Notes: a model not told the origin generated them from the sequence alone. Shown: positions 1-9,256, counted from the first letter of the stretch. The stretch: DNA of 64,000 nucleotides from Metabacillus rhizolycopersici (GCF_020075705.1 NZ_JAIQUM010000001.1:162390-226389), one strand, 5' to 3'. A program made the numbers and translations.

Positions 1-3000
1 AAACCATCTCCACCATCTGCAATGAATGCATTTGTTACCACAGTGTATTGTTCATCTAAATCAATTTTTTCATATCCCGATTCGGTTTGTACTTGAACAC
101 TGTGCACCCGACTACCAGCAGGTTGATTCGGGTCAAAGCCAAATTTCAATCCAGCTACTTGCGGAAAACGACCGGCAATGTCCTCAATTTGACTAACTCC
201 ATTCTCCAATGCTTCAATGATCTCTTTTCCTGTTAAATCAAGCGTAACGATCGTATTGGCATACGGTAATACAGTTAAGACATCACCTAGCGTTATATTC
301 CCCTTTTCGATGGAAGCACGTATACCGCCACCATTTTGAATTGCAATTGTTGCCCCTGTATTTTGTTGCTGAGCTCGCCAAAGCATTCCGTCTGCAATTA
401 AGTTACCTAAGTTTGTTTCTTTTGTTCGAACATCTTCACGCTCACCATTCAGAAAGACAGATGTTTCACCAACGATTTTATTTTTCAATTCTTCAATCGG
501 CTTAGCTAGTTGAGCTAAACGAGCAGAAGCTCCTGGATGATCACCAATTACATACTGACCATTTTCATCTTGTGCATCAAGATCGATAAGATTCTGGTCC
601 CATGATTGCAACACACCATCTTTATTAAACGTTACACCAGCATTACCTAAGAAGTAGCTGTTTTCTTGAGCTGATAAAATAATTGTTGGTTCAGTTTCCT
701 CATTATAGACAATAGGTTCTTCCAGTAATGTATGACTGTGACCACCAACAATCACATCAATACCCGCTACCTCTTCGGCAAGAACTTTATCATAATTATA
801 GCCAATATGTGTTAACGCAATGATTTTATTAATACCTTCATTTTCAAGCATTTTAACTGTTTCTTCCGCTTTTTCGATATGGTTCTCAAAAGCAATATCC
901 TTACCTGGATCCGCTAAGATTGCTGTATCTTCAGTCGTTAGACCGAAAATACCAACCTCTTCACCATTTACTTCTAAAATTGTCGCTGGATAAATAGAAC
1001 CGCCTTCACCAGGTTTTCCCACCTCATCTTTATACAAGGTCTTTAACTTTGAGTCTTTGGAATAATCAATATTAGCACTTACAATAGGGAATTCTGCTTT
1101 TTTAATAAAGTCAGCAAATATACTCGGACCTTTATCAAATTCATGATTACCAGGTACCATTGCATCGTATTTCATTAAGTTCATAAACTCTAAATCAGCT
1201 TGTCCTAAATATTGATTAAAGTATAAAGTACCTGAGAATACATCACCTGCATCTAGAAGGATGGAGTTTTCAGTTGCTGAGCGAACCTGTTCAACAGCTG
1301 TTACACGTCTTGGGACATTCTCTAAATGTGCGTGTGTGTCATTCGTATGCATTATTGTAAGATTCCATTCATCTTTGCTTAGATTCAATGAATATTTACT
1401 AAATCCGGAGTCTAACGTTTCGATAAAATCGATATTTTCAGACTGCTCAGCAAATGATTGCGCAGATGGTGACGATTCAAATGTGATATTTACATCCCCG
1501 AAAATTTGTGCAATTCGCCAGTTGTTATCCGCTGAAGGATTAACCTCACCTTTTTCAAGAATATAGTTCATCACTGCCTGGCGACTTTCATCAGGATACT
1601 GTTCAACGATCTTTGAAGACAGTTTCCCAGGGAAATTCCCACCTCCAGAAGCTCGATAGTTATTCGTTACAATTAAAAACTCTTGGTCTACGTCGATCGG
1701 TCTCCCATCGTACATTAAGTTTTTGATCCGTGAAGTTTCATTATTCACAACGTTACCATTTGCATCATATTTCGCTGGCTTTGTTACATCAATTTCATAT
1801 GTAACTCCATCAATTACGTCATAATTAAAAGTTGGAAAATCAGCATTAATTAAGTTTTGTTCTTCTGCTGTTGTTGGATCAATTTGATTAAATTGACCTG
1901 CTGACATTTCTAACCATTCTTTTACATCTGCACCTGTTATTTTAACGATTTGAACCGTATTATCATAGAGATATAGGTCACCGACGTTTTTAATAGCCAA
2001 GTCTCCTTGAGCGATGTTTGTATAATAGTCTGCTCCGTTTCGTCCACCTGCTTTAAATGGAGCACCTACAGATAACATTGGCATCCCTTCATATTCAGTA
2101 CCCTTTAATTTTTCTTCTGCATACCATTTTTGAGCATCTGTCACAATTTGAATAGAAGGATCATCTTGAACAAGCGCAAAGAAACTATTGATTGGAGAAG
2201 TTGTTGTTCCAACACTTTTTCTTACATATTCCAATGTTGAATCGTGTGCAGATTTTACTGCTGCTACCATTTCTTGATTAGACTCAGTCACGCCTGTAAT
2301 CGGCTCTGCTTTCGATTGAGAATCAACGACATCCCATTCCTCATCGCCATCAATTACATCTGTTAACTCTAGCTCAAGGTCAATCATCCCTAAATGACTA
2401 CCCCAGTTTTTCGGCATAACAACCGGAACACCGTTCACTGTACCCTTAATATTATCGATTGTTGCATGCCCATTAAATCTTGCATCACCAGGAAAAAGAT
2501 TGTGTTGGTGTCCGGAGACAATCGCATCAATATCAGCAATCTGCTTTGTTAAATCAAAAACAGCATTTTCTGATCCAGTAACACCTTCATTCGAATCAAC
2601 ACCAGTATGAGCAATTACAATAATTAAATCTGCTCCCTGTTTCTTCATTTCAGGGATTACTTTTTTAGCAGATTCTAAAATATCTTTCGTAACAACCTTT
2701 CCATCTAAATGCTTTTTATCCCATACATTAATTTGTGGTGGGACAAATCCCGTAAATCCGACCTTTAGCTTATGGACTTCACCTTTATTATCAACAAATT
2801 CTTTTTCAACGATTTTATAAGGGTCGAAATAATAATCCTCTTGATCAGTAGCATGGAAAACATTCGCGTTTACAACCGGAAATTCAGCATCATCCATCGT
2901 TTCGTTTAAAAAGTCCAGTCCATAGTTAAATTCATGATTTCCTAAAGTTGCTGCGTCATAATCTAACAGATTTAATGCCGTAATAATTGGATGTACTTGT

Positions 3001-3353
3001 CCATCACTTAACCCTCGTTTAAATACATATTCCCCCAATGGATTACCTTGAATTAAATCGCCATTATCGACTAAAATGCTATTTTGCACTTCTGCCTGAC
3101 GCTGTTTTAATAAAGCGGAAGTTCGAACAAGACCAAAGTTCTTAACCGGTTTGTCTGCATAATAATCATAATCCATAATATGAGCATGAATATCTGTTGT
3201 TCCCAAAAGTCTTACGTCCATTGTAACAGGTGTCTCTTCAGCATTTACTATATCAGTAAGTACTGGTAATGGTACTACACTAACTACTATAGTTGTTGCT
3301 AAAGCACCGTGAAATAATTTCCGTTTCATTAAACGCCTAAATTTTCTCCTCAA
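1..3353 (-). CDS. yfkN: bifunctional 2',3'-cyclic nucleotide phosphodiesterase / 5'-nucleotidase, YfkN type (3' end outside window)
   Basis: A large secreted nucleotidase that releases phosphate from extracellular nucleotides. About 1,117 residues are visible; the C-terminus lies beyond the window. It begins with a basic, hydrophobic signal peptide. Two metallophosphoesterase/5'-nucleotidase units follow: the first opens with TTDIHAH and has GNHEFN near residue 136, the second has GNHEFD near residue 733. The preferred start is TTG at 3353, with GGGAAGGTGG seven bases upstream. The in-frame ATG at 3329 lies 16 bases from its nearest purine-rich site and is less likely. The duplicated architecture matches B. 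subtilis YfkN, a wall-anchored enzyme; an LPXTG signal would be off-window. No operon partner is visible. Confidence 0.9.
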   Translation of the reverse strand, partial: MRRKFRRLMKRKLFHGALATTIVVSVVPLPVLTDIVNAEETPVTMDVRLLGTTDIHAHIMDYDYYADKPVKNFGLVRTSALLKQRQAEVQNSILVDNGDLIQGNPLGEYVFKRGLSDGQVHPIITALNLLDYDAATLGNHEFNYGLDFLNETMDDAEFPVVNANVFHATDQEDYYFDPYKIVEKEFVDNKGEVHKLKVGFTGFVPPQINVWDKKHLDGKVVTKDILESAKKVIPEMKKQGADLIIVIAHTGVDSNEGVTGSENAVFDLTKQIADIDAIVSGHQHNLFPGDARFNGHATIDNIKGTVNGVPVVMPKNWGSHLGMIDLELELTDVIDGDEEWDVVDSQSKAEPITGVTESNQEMVAAVKSAHDSTLEYVRKSVGTTTSPINSFFALVQDDPSIQIVTDAQKWYAEEKLKGTEYEGMPMLSVGAPFKAGGRNGADYYTNIAQGDLAIKNVGDLYLYDNTVQIVKITGADVKEWLEMSAGQFNQIDPTTAEEQNLINADFPTFNYDVIDGVTYEIDVTKPAKYDANGNVVNNETSRIKNLMYDGRPIDVDQEFLIVTNNYRASGGGNFPGKLSSKIVEQYPDESRQAVMNYILEKGEVNPSADNNWRIAQIFGDVNITFESSPSAQSFAEQSENIDFIETLDSGFSKYSLNLSKDEWNLTIMHTNDTHAHLENVPRRVTAVEQVRSATENSILLDAGDVFSGTLYFNQYLGQADLEFMNLMKYDAMVPGNHEFDKGPSIFADFIKKAEFPIVSANIDYSKDSKLKTLYKDEVGKPGEGGSIYPATILEVNGEEVGIFGLTTEDTAILADPGKDIAFENHIEKAEETVKMLENEGINKIIALTHIGYNYDKVLAEEVAGIDVIVGGHSHTLLEEPIVYNEETEPTIILSAQENSYFLGNAGVTFNKDGVLQSWDQNLIDLDAQDENGQYVIGDHPGASARLAQLAKPIEELKNKIVGETSVFLNGEREDVRTKETNLGNLIADGMLWRAQQQNTGATIAIQNGGGIRASIEKGNITLGDVLTVLPYANTIVTLDLTGKEIIEALENGVSQIEDIAGRFPQVAGLKFGFDPNQPAGSRVHSVQVQTESGYEKIDLDEQYTVVTNAFIADGGDG

Positions 3354-3689
3354 TATTTTTCCACCTTCCCAATTTTTCTCTATTGCTTTTCTCTTATTTA
3401 ATTGTACAAATTGAATGTAAAGGATTTTGCAAGAAATTGTTCTATTATTGTAAAATGGTGTAAATTATTGTTACAAAAGCTCATGAACATTGATTAAGAT
3501 GAGGGAATATGACGGTAAAGAATAGAATGTGTTTTTTACTTCAATACATTCGCGACTAATCATTCGCATGACCAGGAACGAAAGATAAGTTAGTTCTCAC
3601 ACCTGCAATTATCCGCTTTATTCTTCAGGTCTCACTTTCAAGAAATTGGTCACAAAAACAGAATTTTATCATTTCTTAAACAAGCACAA

Positions 3690-3742
3690 AAGACTGACAA
3701 AATAATGTGATGTATCTCAATCACTTCATTTTGTCAGCCTTA
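3690..3742 (-). terminator. Rho-independent terminator of the exonuclease gene
   Basis: An inverted repeat (CTGACAAAAT paired with ATTTTGTCAG, extended by GTGA/TCAC near the loop) lies just past the stop at 3769. On the minus strand it is followed by a short T-rich run. It closes the amtB-DUF294-exonuclease operon. Confidence 0.75.
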
Positions 3743-3768
3743 ATAAAAACGATTTTTTCAGTTTCCTA

Positions 3769-4482
3769 TTAACCATTCGTAAAAAGCTCATAAAGATCCT
3801 TTAGTGTTTCACAACCTTTTTCATGAAGCTTTTTTACATACGTGCTCCAAAGTTGCGCTGTTAACATCGCATCATAAAGTGCATGATGTCGACCAACAAT
3901 AGGGATTCCACAATGCTCACAGCACTCTTCAAGGGTAATAAGCTTAACATTCGGTTCAGCAATTCGATATAAAAGGGACATATCAACTAAGCGATGCTTA
4001 AATGGTGAACGAAATTGTTTCCATAATGCATGCTGTAAAAAAATCTTTTCATGATTTGCATGATGTGCGACCAACGTATAGTCTTGAGCGAATTGAAAAA
4101 ATTGAAATAATACCTCTGATAATTGCGGGGCATTTTGTAATTGTTGATCTGTCAGACCTGTTAATTGACTGATCTCTTCTGAAAGCATTTTTTCTGTGCG
4201 TACAAGCGAATAAAAAGTTTCTTTCTCATTTATTACATCACCTTTTACTTCAATCGCTCCGATTGATATGATTTGATCTCCTTTATCTGGATAAAAACCA
4301 GTTGTTTCAATGTCAAAAATGATCACGTTTAATTCAGTAAGTGGAATGTGAAGAGTTTCTTCCACTCTCATTTCACGTTGTAATTGTCGTAAATATGCAA
4401 CTTGCTGCTGACTTTGCCCGCTTTGTGATGAACCAATTCTCCCTTGAATACCTTTCATAAAGAAAAACGGGTCAAATGTCAT
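3769..4482 (-). CDS. DnaQ-like 3'-5' exonuclease family protein
   Basis: A 237-residue protein with a DEDDh exonuclease fold. The Exo I motif DIETTG is near residue 57 and the Exo III motif HHALYDA near residue 200. The family hydrolyses DNA or RNA 3' ends; the substrate here is unknown. The Exo II position, where the family usually has Asp in HNxxFD, reads HHANHEKIFL, so the metal-binding Asp may be replaced by Glu. About 50 residues precede the exonuclease domain. The start overlaps the upstream DUF294 gene in an ATGA arrangement, so the two are translationally coupled. It is the last gene of the ammonium-transporter operon, an unexpected place for an exonuclease. Function beyond the family is not claimed. 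Confidence 0.8.
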   Translation of the reverse strand: MTFDPFFFMKGIQGRIGSSQSGQSQQQVAYLRQLQREMRVEETLHIPLTELNVIIFDIETTGFYPDKGDQIISIGAIEVKGDVINEKETFYSLVRTEKMLSEEISQLTGLTDQQLQNAPQLSEVLFQFFQFAQDYTLVAHHANHEKIFLQHALWKQFRSPFKHRLVDMSLLYRIAEPNVKLITLEECCEHCGIPIVGRHHALYDAMLTAQLWSTYVKKLHEKGCETLKDLYELFTNG

Positions 4483-5468
4483 TTATCAACACCCTTTACC
4501 ATGATTCCTTGAACATATTGATGTAGTTTTTTTCCATCCCTTAATATACTTTTGATTTTTCTTCGATCGTTTTTTGACAAATTTCTAATATCAAGGTAAT
4601 GGACATCATCATAAGATGCTGCATTTTTAAACAAATAACATCTATAGTCAAGAAGCATTTCAAAATTACGTTTATAAAGAAGTAACTCTTTCCTATAAGC
4701 GTCAATTCCGCAAAGACAATCGATTCGTTCAAGTGTTGACGTCTCAACTAACCCCTCTTTTATCGCTAAAAACCTTATCGAGTTTACATAGGGTAAAAAT
4801 GCAGCTTTTTTTATATCAATGCACCCCTCATACTTTCCACTTTGCTCAACGTATATTTGACCAAGTGGACCAACAGAATGCTTAATACGCTGAATATTAT
4901 CCATAAACCGCTGTAATAGCTGATGATTTTGTTTCTGATAATGAAAAATAGTTCGTTTTAGCTCTTTCACATAATCTCTTTCACCAACAACGCAACGAGC
5001 ATCATAAAAAATTTGCAAATAACGAATCGATTCCCAACTTTTTTCTTCCATCCAATGAAAAAGTTGACTCTTCCAATCAACCATTGATTTACACCATATG
5101 GGGTTTGAACTCATGATCTTTCCCTCACAATACGGATAGCCAATATGATATAGCCCCTTTGACAGCTCTTCACCTAGCTTTTTAAAATAGTGGTTTGCTT
5201 TTTCTGTATGTTCCTCATAAATAAGCCCGTGGTCTTGATCACTAATAATCCCTTGTTCAATACGGCCCCCACTACCCGTAACGAACCATGTGTATTTACA
5301 TGGCGGTAAACCAAACTCTTTTTCAAGCTGAAAGAGTGCTAACTTACTAGCACTCCTCATCATCTCATCATGAAAATCATTTAACCCTTTTGTATCTAAT
5401 GCAAATTGGTGGATATGCTCATCTTTCCACTTTTTTATCGATTCATATGAATCAAATTCACCATGCAT
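4479..5468 (-). CDS. DUF294 nucleotidyltransferase-like (GlnD-like) protein
   Basis: Carries the nucleotidyltransferase signature GSGGRIEQ followed by SDQDHG, in which the metal-binding aspartates are intact, and then a helical DUF294 C-terminal region. The family resembles the uridylyltransferase domain of GlnD; no target is proven. The reading frame is open back to a GTG at 5588, but that would overlap amtB. The ATG at 5468 is preferred because AAGGTGAGG precedes it by 11 bases and the homologous part (ESIKKWKDEHI) starts just after. Its 3' end overlaps the exonuclease gene by 4 bp. Being between amtB and an exonuclease, it probably acts in nitrogen signalling, but this is inference. Confidence 0.8.
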   Translation of the reverse strand: MHGEFDSYESIKKWKDEHIHQFALDTKGLNDFHDEMMRSASKLALFQLEKEFGLPPCKYTWFVTGSGGRIEQGIISDQDHGLIYEEHTEKANHYFKKLGEELSKGLYHIGYPYCEGKIMSSNPIWCKSMVDWKSQLFHWMEEKSWESIRYLQIFYDARCVVGERDYVKELKRTIFHYQKQNHQLLQRFMDNIQRIKHSVGPLGQIYVEQSGKYEGCIDIKKAAFLPYVNSIRFLAIKEGLVETSTLERIDCLCGIDAYRKELLLYKRNFEMLLDYRCYLFKNAASYDDVHYLDIRNLSKNDRRKIKSILRDGKKLHQYVQGIMVKGVDK

Positions 5469-5523
5469 GTGAGACACTTCCTCACCTTTTGTCATAATGA
5501 GTGTATCTGGCCAAGTCATTTTC

Positions 5524-6789
5524 TTATAAGCTAACATTTTGATCTTTTGATGCAAATACCTCAGGATATCCGTAGCTTCCATGTTCACTGATATCTAAAC
5601 CCATAACCTCTTCTTCTTCTGTTACACGTAGCCCGCTCATAAACTTTTTCATAATTGCTAAAATCACAAAAGATACAACAAATGCGAATGCACCAGATGT
5701 TACGACTCCCATTAATTGTACGCCGAGTTGTGTGAAACCACCACCGTAAAACAATCCTGGTAAGCCCACTGTCGCAAGCTCAGGTGTTGCAAAGAAACCT
5801 GTTGATAATGTTCCCCAAACTCCAGCTACACCATGAACAGATAATGCGTAGATTGGATCATCAATTTTTCTCTTTTCAAAGAATCTAGCACTGTAGAATA
5901 CAAGAATTCCTGCAATGAAGCCAATAACAACCGATGCCCAAGTTTCTACAAACGCACATGATGCAGTAATCGCTACAAGCCCAGCTAAAGCACCATTCAA
6001 CATTGTTGGAATATCTGATTTACCTAATACCATCCATGAAATAATAAGTGCCGCAACCGCTCCTGCTCCTGCTGCTAGATTTGTATTTAAGGCAACAAAA
6101 CCGAAGAAACCATCATCTACTGCAACAGTACTACCTGCATTAAATCCAAACCAACCAATCCATAAAACGATGACCCCTAAAGCTGTAAATACTTGGTTAT
6201 GACCTTGAATACTATTTGCCGAACCGTCTTTATTAAATTTTCCAATACGCGGTTTTAATAGAATAGTTGCCGCTAATGCTGCCATTGCACCTGTTAAATG
6301 AACAACTGTAGAACCAGCAAAGTCTTGCTTTCCATGTTCAGCTAACCAACCGCCACCCCAAATCCAATGTGCAACTACTGGATAGACAACAGCCGAGAAT
6401 AAAACAGTGAAGATTAAATAAACTGACAGTTTAGCCCTTTCTGCAAATCCACCTAACGCAATTGTGATTGATATACCTGCAAATGCTAATTGGAATAAAA
6501 AGAATACGGATGTTGACAATCCCATTCCTTCAGCCTGTGCTCCTGAATAGAAGAAATCTGATAATCCTATAAAGAAATTTGCATTTTCTCCAAAAATAAA
6601 GCCATATCCAACTGCCCAGAAAACTAATGATGCAAGACCGAAAGTAAAAATTGTTTTCCCCGCAATATGGCCTGCATTTTTCATCCGAGTAGATCCTGCC
6701 TCAAGTAAAATAAATCCTCCTTGCATAAAAATAACTAAAATTGCACCTAACATGACCCAAAGACTATTCATTAAAAACATTGCATCCAT
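5524..6789 (-). CDS. amtB: ammonium transporter AmtB (NrgA)
   Basis: A polytopic Amt/Rh family channel of about 421 residues that conducts ammonium/ammonia across the membrane. Conserved stretches include GGFAERAKLSVYL and FNAGS, and the C-terminal tail has GLDISEHG as in bacterial AmtB. GGGAGG precedes two consecutive ATG codons; the second (6789) has the better spacing, the first is 6792. In B. subtilis the partner gene is glnK (nrgB), encoding a PII protein. Here no PII gene follows; a DUF294 nucleotidyltransferase and an exonuclease do. A perfect TnrA box upstream points to induction under nitrogen limitation. Confidence 0.95.
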   Translation of the reverse strand: MDAMFLMNSLWVMLGAILVIFMQGGFILLEAGSTRMKNAGHIAGKTIFTFGLASLVFWAVGYGFIFGENANFFIGLSDFFYSGAQAEGMGLSTSVFFLFQLAFAGISITIALGGFAERAKLSVYLIFTVLFSAVVYPVVAHWIWGGGWLAEHGKQDFAGSTVVHLTGAMAALAATILLKPRIGKFNKDGSANSIQGHNQVFTALGVIVLWIGWFGFNAGSTVAVDDGFFGFVALNTNLAAGAGAVAALIISWMVLGKSDIPTMLNGALAGLVAITASCAFVETWASVVIGFIAGILVFYSARFFEKRKIDDPIYALSVHGVAGVWGTLSTGFFATPELATVGLPGLFYGGGFTQLGVQLMGVVTSGAFAFVVSFVILAIMKKFMSGLRVTEEEEVMGLDISEHGSYGYPEVFASKDQNVSL

Positions 6790-6859
6790 CATAATTCCTC
6801 CCTTTCGTTATTTTCTCACGTTGAATGTGAGGAAATGTAACACCCTTTATTTATTTACT

Positions 6860-6933
6860 ATTCTATACGATATTTTTAATGTGTCAACATATTTTATGAA
6901 ACTTCTGATTATTTTATGTCAGATAATCTAACA
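6860..6933 (-). promoter_or_regulatory. TnrA box and promoter of the amtB operon
   Basis: On the minus strand TGTTAGATTATCTGACA (6917-6933) matches the TnrA/GlnR consensus TGTNAN7TNACA exactly. Two promoter readings fit. A -10 of TATGTT at 6886-6891 puts the box about 46-49 bp upstream of the start, as usual for TnrA activation. TTGACA (6882-6887) with TAGAAT (6860-6865, 16 bp spacer) would put it near -72. Confidence 0.8.
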
Positions 6934-7050
6934 TAACTTTTCTAACATGTACGATTCCCATGCTTCCCAACACAAAAAAGGCACCTCACCACATGAGAAT
7001 ACCTGCTTTTTTAAAAGATAAGAAAATATAAATTTTTTTAACTTAGCTTC

Positions 7051-7159
7051 CGTGTCTAACGCAAGCGTCCAGCCCCCTTAAGTCTAAGCCGCTCAGGAAT
7101 TGAAGGCAAAGATCCTGAGCGGCTTATTTGCCCGAGGCCGAATAAGCCGCTTATGCTTT
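7051..7159 (-). repeat. family A dispersed hairpin repeat, copy 1
   Basis: Intergenic repeat between the acetyltransferase and amtB promoter regions. Arms AGCCGCTCAGGA and TCCTGAGCGGCT enclose a short loop, flanked by GCCTCGGGCAAATAAG and CTTAAGGGGGCTGGACGCTTGCG in minus-strand orientation. It lacks the 3' extension that carries the DnaA box in other copies. Confidence 0.85.
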
Positions 7160-7184
7160 TCTTATTATTTTTTAGTTTTCTGAT

Positions 7185-7730
7185 TCAATTCCTTTCTATC
7201 CCCTGCAAATCAGCAGGTTTTTGCCGATCATTGACACTTAATTCCTTGTCAAAACAGTAAAAAGGAAATGCTTTTCCGTGAAATTCCATCGCTCCGATTT
7301 TTTTGTACCCCTTTTTCAGAAAAAGTTGTTGCGCTTTTTGATTTACAGAATACGTATCAATCCTCATGTACTTCACACCTTTTAACAATGCATATTTTTC
7401 CGCAAAATCAATTAGTTGACTTGCTACCCCAAGCTTTCTAGCACCTAGTTTTACAGCTAAACGATGAAAAACATAAGCCGGTTCATTTCGAGTCCAAGTA
7501 ATCGTTTCGTATTCTTTCGGTTGAATCTGATCAACTGTAATCGATCCAACGACTTCCTGATTATGTTCAAAAACGAACAAGCTTCCATTCTGCAAATCTC
7601 GTTCAAAATCCTTTCTTAATGGATATGTATCGTCCCATTGATCACTCCCTTCTTCTCTCATGATCGGTATCGTTCCCAAAACAATCTCAATAATTTCTTG
7701 AATATCCCTTAATTCCGCTTTTCTGATCAT
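7185..7730 (-). CDS. GNAT family N-acetyltransferase
   Basis: A GNAT acetyltransferase of 181 residues. The region FHRLAVKLGARKLGVASQLI corresponds to the acetyl-CoA binding motif A, and the C-terminal part carries AQQLFLKKGYKKIG, the typical motif B. The acceptor substrate is unknown. The frame extends to 7748, but ATG at 7730 is chosen because GGAGAGG lies five bases upstream. It stands alone between two repeat-bearing gaps. Confidence 0.85.
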   Translation of the reverse strand: MIRKAELRDIQEIIEIVLGTIPIMREEGSDQWDDTYPLRKDFERDLQNGSLFVFEHNQEVVGSITVDQIQPKEYETITWTRNEPAYVFHRLAVKLGARKLGVASQLIDFAEKYALLKGVKYMRIDTYSVNQKAQQLFLKKGYKKIGAMEFHGKAFPFYCFDKELSVNDRQKPADLQGIERN

Positions 7731-7748
7731 ATCTACCTCTCCAATCAC

Positions 7749-8110
7749 TCTTGATTAAGCCCTAATAACGATATTAAAAATAGCTCGCCAAGCTGTGTAA
7801 TCAAAACATAATTCTACACTTATTTTATCCTTCATCATAAACACCAAAAGAGTATATCATTTACCCAAGAATCCTTAAAGACAACCATTGATCTTTCAGT
7901 CATTTTTGAAGTACCGTGCCCATTTTCATTCCATTACTCCCAACAAAGATCAACAAACCCTCATTAAATTTGGCTTGTCTTCCTTAAAACGCTATAATAC
8001 TAATTAAATGATTTTGATTCACAATCAATCAGACATGTTCAAAATAGATCCCATCACTTCGTTAACATGTCATCATTTAATAGCTTTCTATAGAAAGAGG
8101 TAACTGTATT
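7749..8110. other. intergenic region without a recognised gene
   Basis: AT-rich sequence between divergent genes. No reading frame with a ribosome binding site was seen. The right end holds AAAGAGG ten bases before the ATG at 8111. Promoters for both flanking genes should lie here but none was convincing. Confidence 0.5.
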
Positions 8111-8404
8111 ATGAATATTATTGAAGCAACAATTGAAAAACTTGAGGATCCATTCGGCATTCTTTCCGGTGATCGATATGAAATATTCCTAACATTAGAA
8201 ATCGACGAAGAAGACGAACTATTTAGTGAGCACGGTATCTCACTTAAGCTAATTTACGCAATAGAAAATGAACAAGAAAAGATTGCCCAATATGATTTCA
8301 TCGAAATAACAACTGGGCGATTCTTAGACTTTGCATTGGAAGAAGATGAAGTAAAGGAAATCGAACAATATTGTCATCAACTCGTTGAAAATAATCAACT
8401 TTAA
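8111..8404 (+). CDS. small acidic protein, DUF6509-like
   Basis: A 97-residue acidic protein with the N-terminal stretch EATIEKLEDPFGILSGDRYE, which I associate with the DUF6509 family of short Bacillus proteins, sometimes misannotated as pullulanase. No catalytic motif, signal peptide or membrane segment is visible. AAAGAGG precedes the ATG by ten bases. It is monocistronic, followed by a family A repeat and a terminator. The family name is from memory and is the uncertain part; the gene itself looks real. Confidence 0.7.
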   Translation: MNIIEATIEKLEDPFGILSGDRYEIFLTLEIDEEDELFSEHGISLKLIYAIENEQEKIAQYDFIEITTGRFLDFALEEDEVKEIEQYCHQLVENNQL

Positions 8405-8425
8405 CGAACAAATCACTCTCATAAG

Positions 8426-8546
8426 AAAAGCGCAAGCGCCTTGTTCGGACCCCACAAGCATAAGCCACTCAGGAATAGAAGGTGTTCTTTACCTTCAATT
8501 CCTGAGTGGCTTAGACCCAAGAGGGGCTGGACGCTTGCGCTAGACA
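8426..8546 (+). repeat. family A dispersed hairpin repeat, copy 2
   Basis: Full-length core from AAAAGCGCAAGCGCC to GACGCTTGCGCTAGA. Inner arms ATAAGCCACTCAGGAA and TTCCTGAGTGGCTTA are complementary. Ends without the DnaA-box extension. Confidence 0.9.
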
Positions 8547-8586
8547 CGAAAACTAAGTCAAAAATTTTATACTTTCTTATCTTTCA

Positions 8587-8620
8587 CAAAAAGGACTAAC
8601 TTTCGCAGTTAGTCCTTTTT
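8587..8620 (+). terminator. terminator after the DUF6509-like gene
   Basis: Perfect stem AAAAGGACTAACT / AGTTAGTCCTTTT with loop TTCGC and a T run on the plus strand; could work in both directions. Confidence 0.85.
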
Positions 8621-8646
8621 CACCTCCTATTTTTTACAATCATTTT

Positions 8647-8676
8647 TGTATATTATTCACAATAACGGACATCGTA
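8647..8676 (+). promoter_or_regulatory. sigma-G-like promoter of sspH
   Basis: TGTATA at 8647-8652, a 17 bp spacer, then CATCGTA at 8670-8676, five of seven matches to the forespore -10 consensus CATACTA. Located 54 bp before the sspH start, in keeping with forespore expression of the family. Confidence 0.5.
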
Positions 8677-8729
8677 AATAAGTAGGCTCAGCCCAGAACA
8701 CTTTTTTAAGAAAGGAGACACTTAGGGAT

Positions 8730-8909
8730 ATGGACATAAATCGAGCGAAGGAAATTTCACAATCAGGTGAACTAGCAAACGTTCGCTATCAAGATGAAGC
8801 AATTTACATACAATCCATTAACGAAGATTTAAAAACTGCTAGAATTTACCCACTCAATAATCCCGCTTCAGAAATAGAAGTACCGATTGAAAATCTACGC
8901 GAGCAGTAA
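8730..8909 (+). CDS. sspH: small acid-soluble spore protein H
   Basis: A 59-residue protein that reads as SspH: it begins MDINRAKEISQSGE and continues with IYIQSINED and TARIYPLNNP, matching the H-type SASP pattern RAKEI...YIQ...ARIYPL. H-type SASPs are minor spore core proteins made in the forespore. AAAGGAG lies about 12 bases before the ATG, and a sigma-G-like promoter is visible upstream. Monocistronic, converging on the cold shock gene with a shared terminator between them. Confidence 0.92.
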   Translation: MDINRAKEISQSGELANVRYQDEAIYIQSINEDLKTARIYPLNNPASEIEVPIENLREQ

Positions 8910-9008
8910 TGCATAACCAACTGTTAGTAGAGTTTTACTGACCTATAAGAATGGAGTAAGCTATATCTACTCTATAGGACAAAATCTAGTTATTTCTTAA
9001 GTAATAAA

Positions 9009-9043
9009 AAAAGACTGACTATTAGCTTAAAATAGTCAGTCTT
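9009..9043. terminator. bidirectional terminator between sspH and csp
   Basis: Perfect stem AAGACTGACTATT / AATAGTCAGTCTT, with A/T runs on both sides, between two convergent genes. Confidence 0.85.
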
Positions 9044-9052
9044 CTATACTTA

Positions 9053-9256
9053 TTATAATTTTACAACGTCTTCAGCTTGAGGGCCACGGTTTCCTTCAAC
9101 GATGTTGAATTCAACTTTTTGCCCTTCTTCTAACGTTTTGAAACCTTCACCAGTAATAGCACTGAAGTGAACAAATACATCGTTTCCTTCTGCAACTTCG
9201 ATAAATCCGAAACCTTTTTCTGAATTAAACCATTTAACAGTACCAGTAGTTTTCAT
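9053..9256 (-). CDS. cold shock protein (CspB/CspD family)
   Basis: A 67-residue nucleic acid chaperone with both RNA-binding motifs intact: KGFGFIEV (RNP1) and VFVHF (RNP2). It melts secondary structure in single-stranded RNA and DNA. The ending EDVVKL is closest to B. subtilis CspD, but the paralogue cannot be fixed from sequence alone. The start is the ATG at 9256, eight bases after GGAGG; an in-frame TTG further up lies inside that ribosome binding site. A sigma-A-like -10 (TATAAT, 9318-9323) leaves a leader of about 55 nt. Confidence 0.93.
   Translation of the reverse strand: MKTTGTVKWFNSEKGFGFIEVAEGNDVFVHFSAITGEGFKTLEEGQKVEFNIVEGNRGPQAEDVVKL

Noticed and set aside
1261..1566. 101-codon open frame on the plus strand
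   Set aside because: Antisense to the yfkN nucleotidase, whose motifs (for example GNHEFD) run through the same place in the minus frame.
5468..5588. Long N-terminal extension of the DUF294 protein overlapping amtB
   Set aside because: The overlap covers the conserved amtB C-terminus, and a better ribosome site lies at the downstream ATG 5468; the extension cannot be fully excluded.
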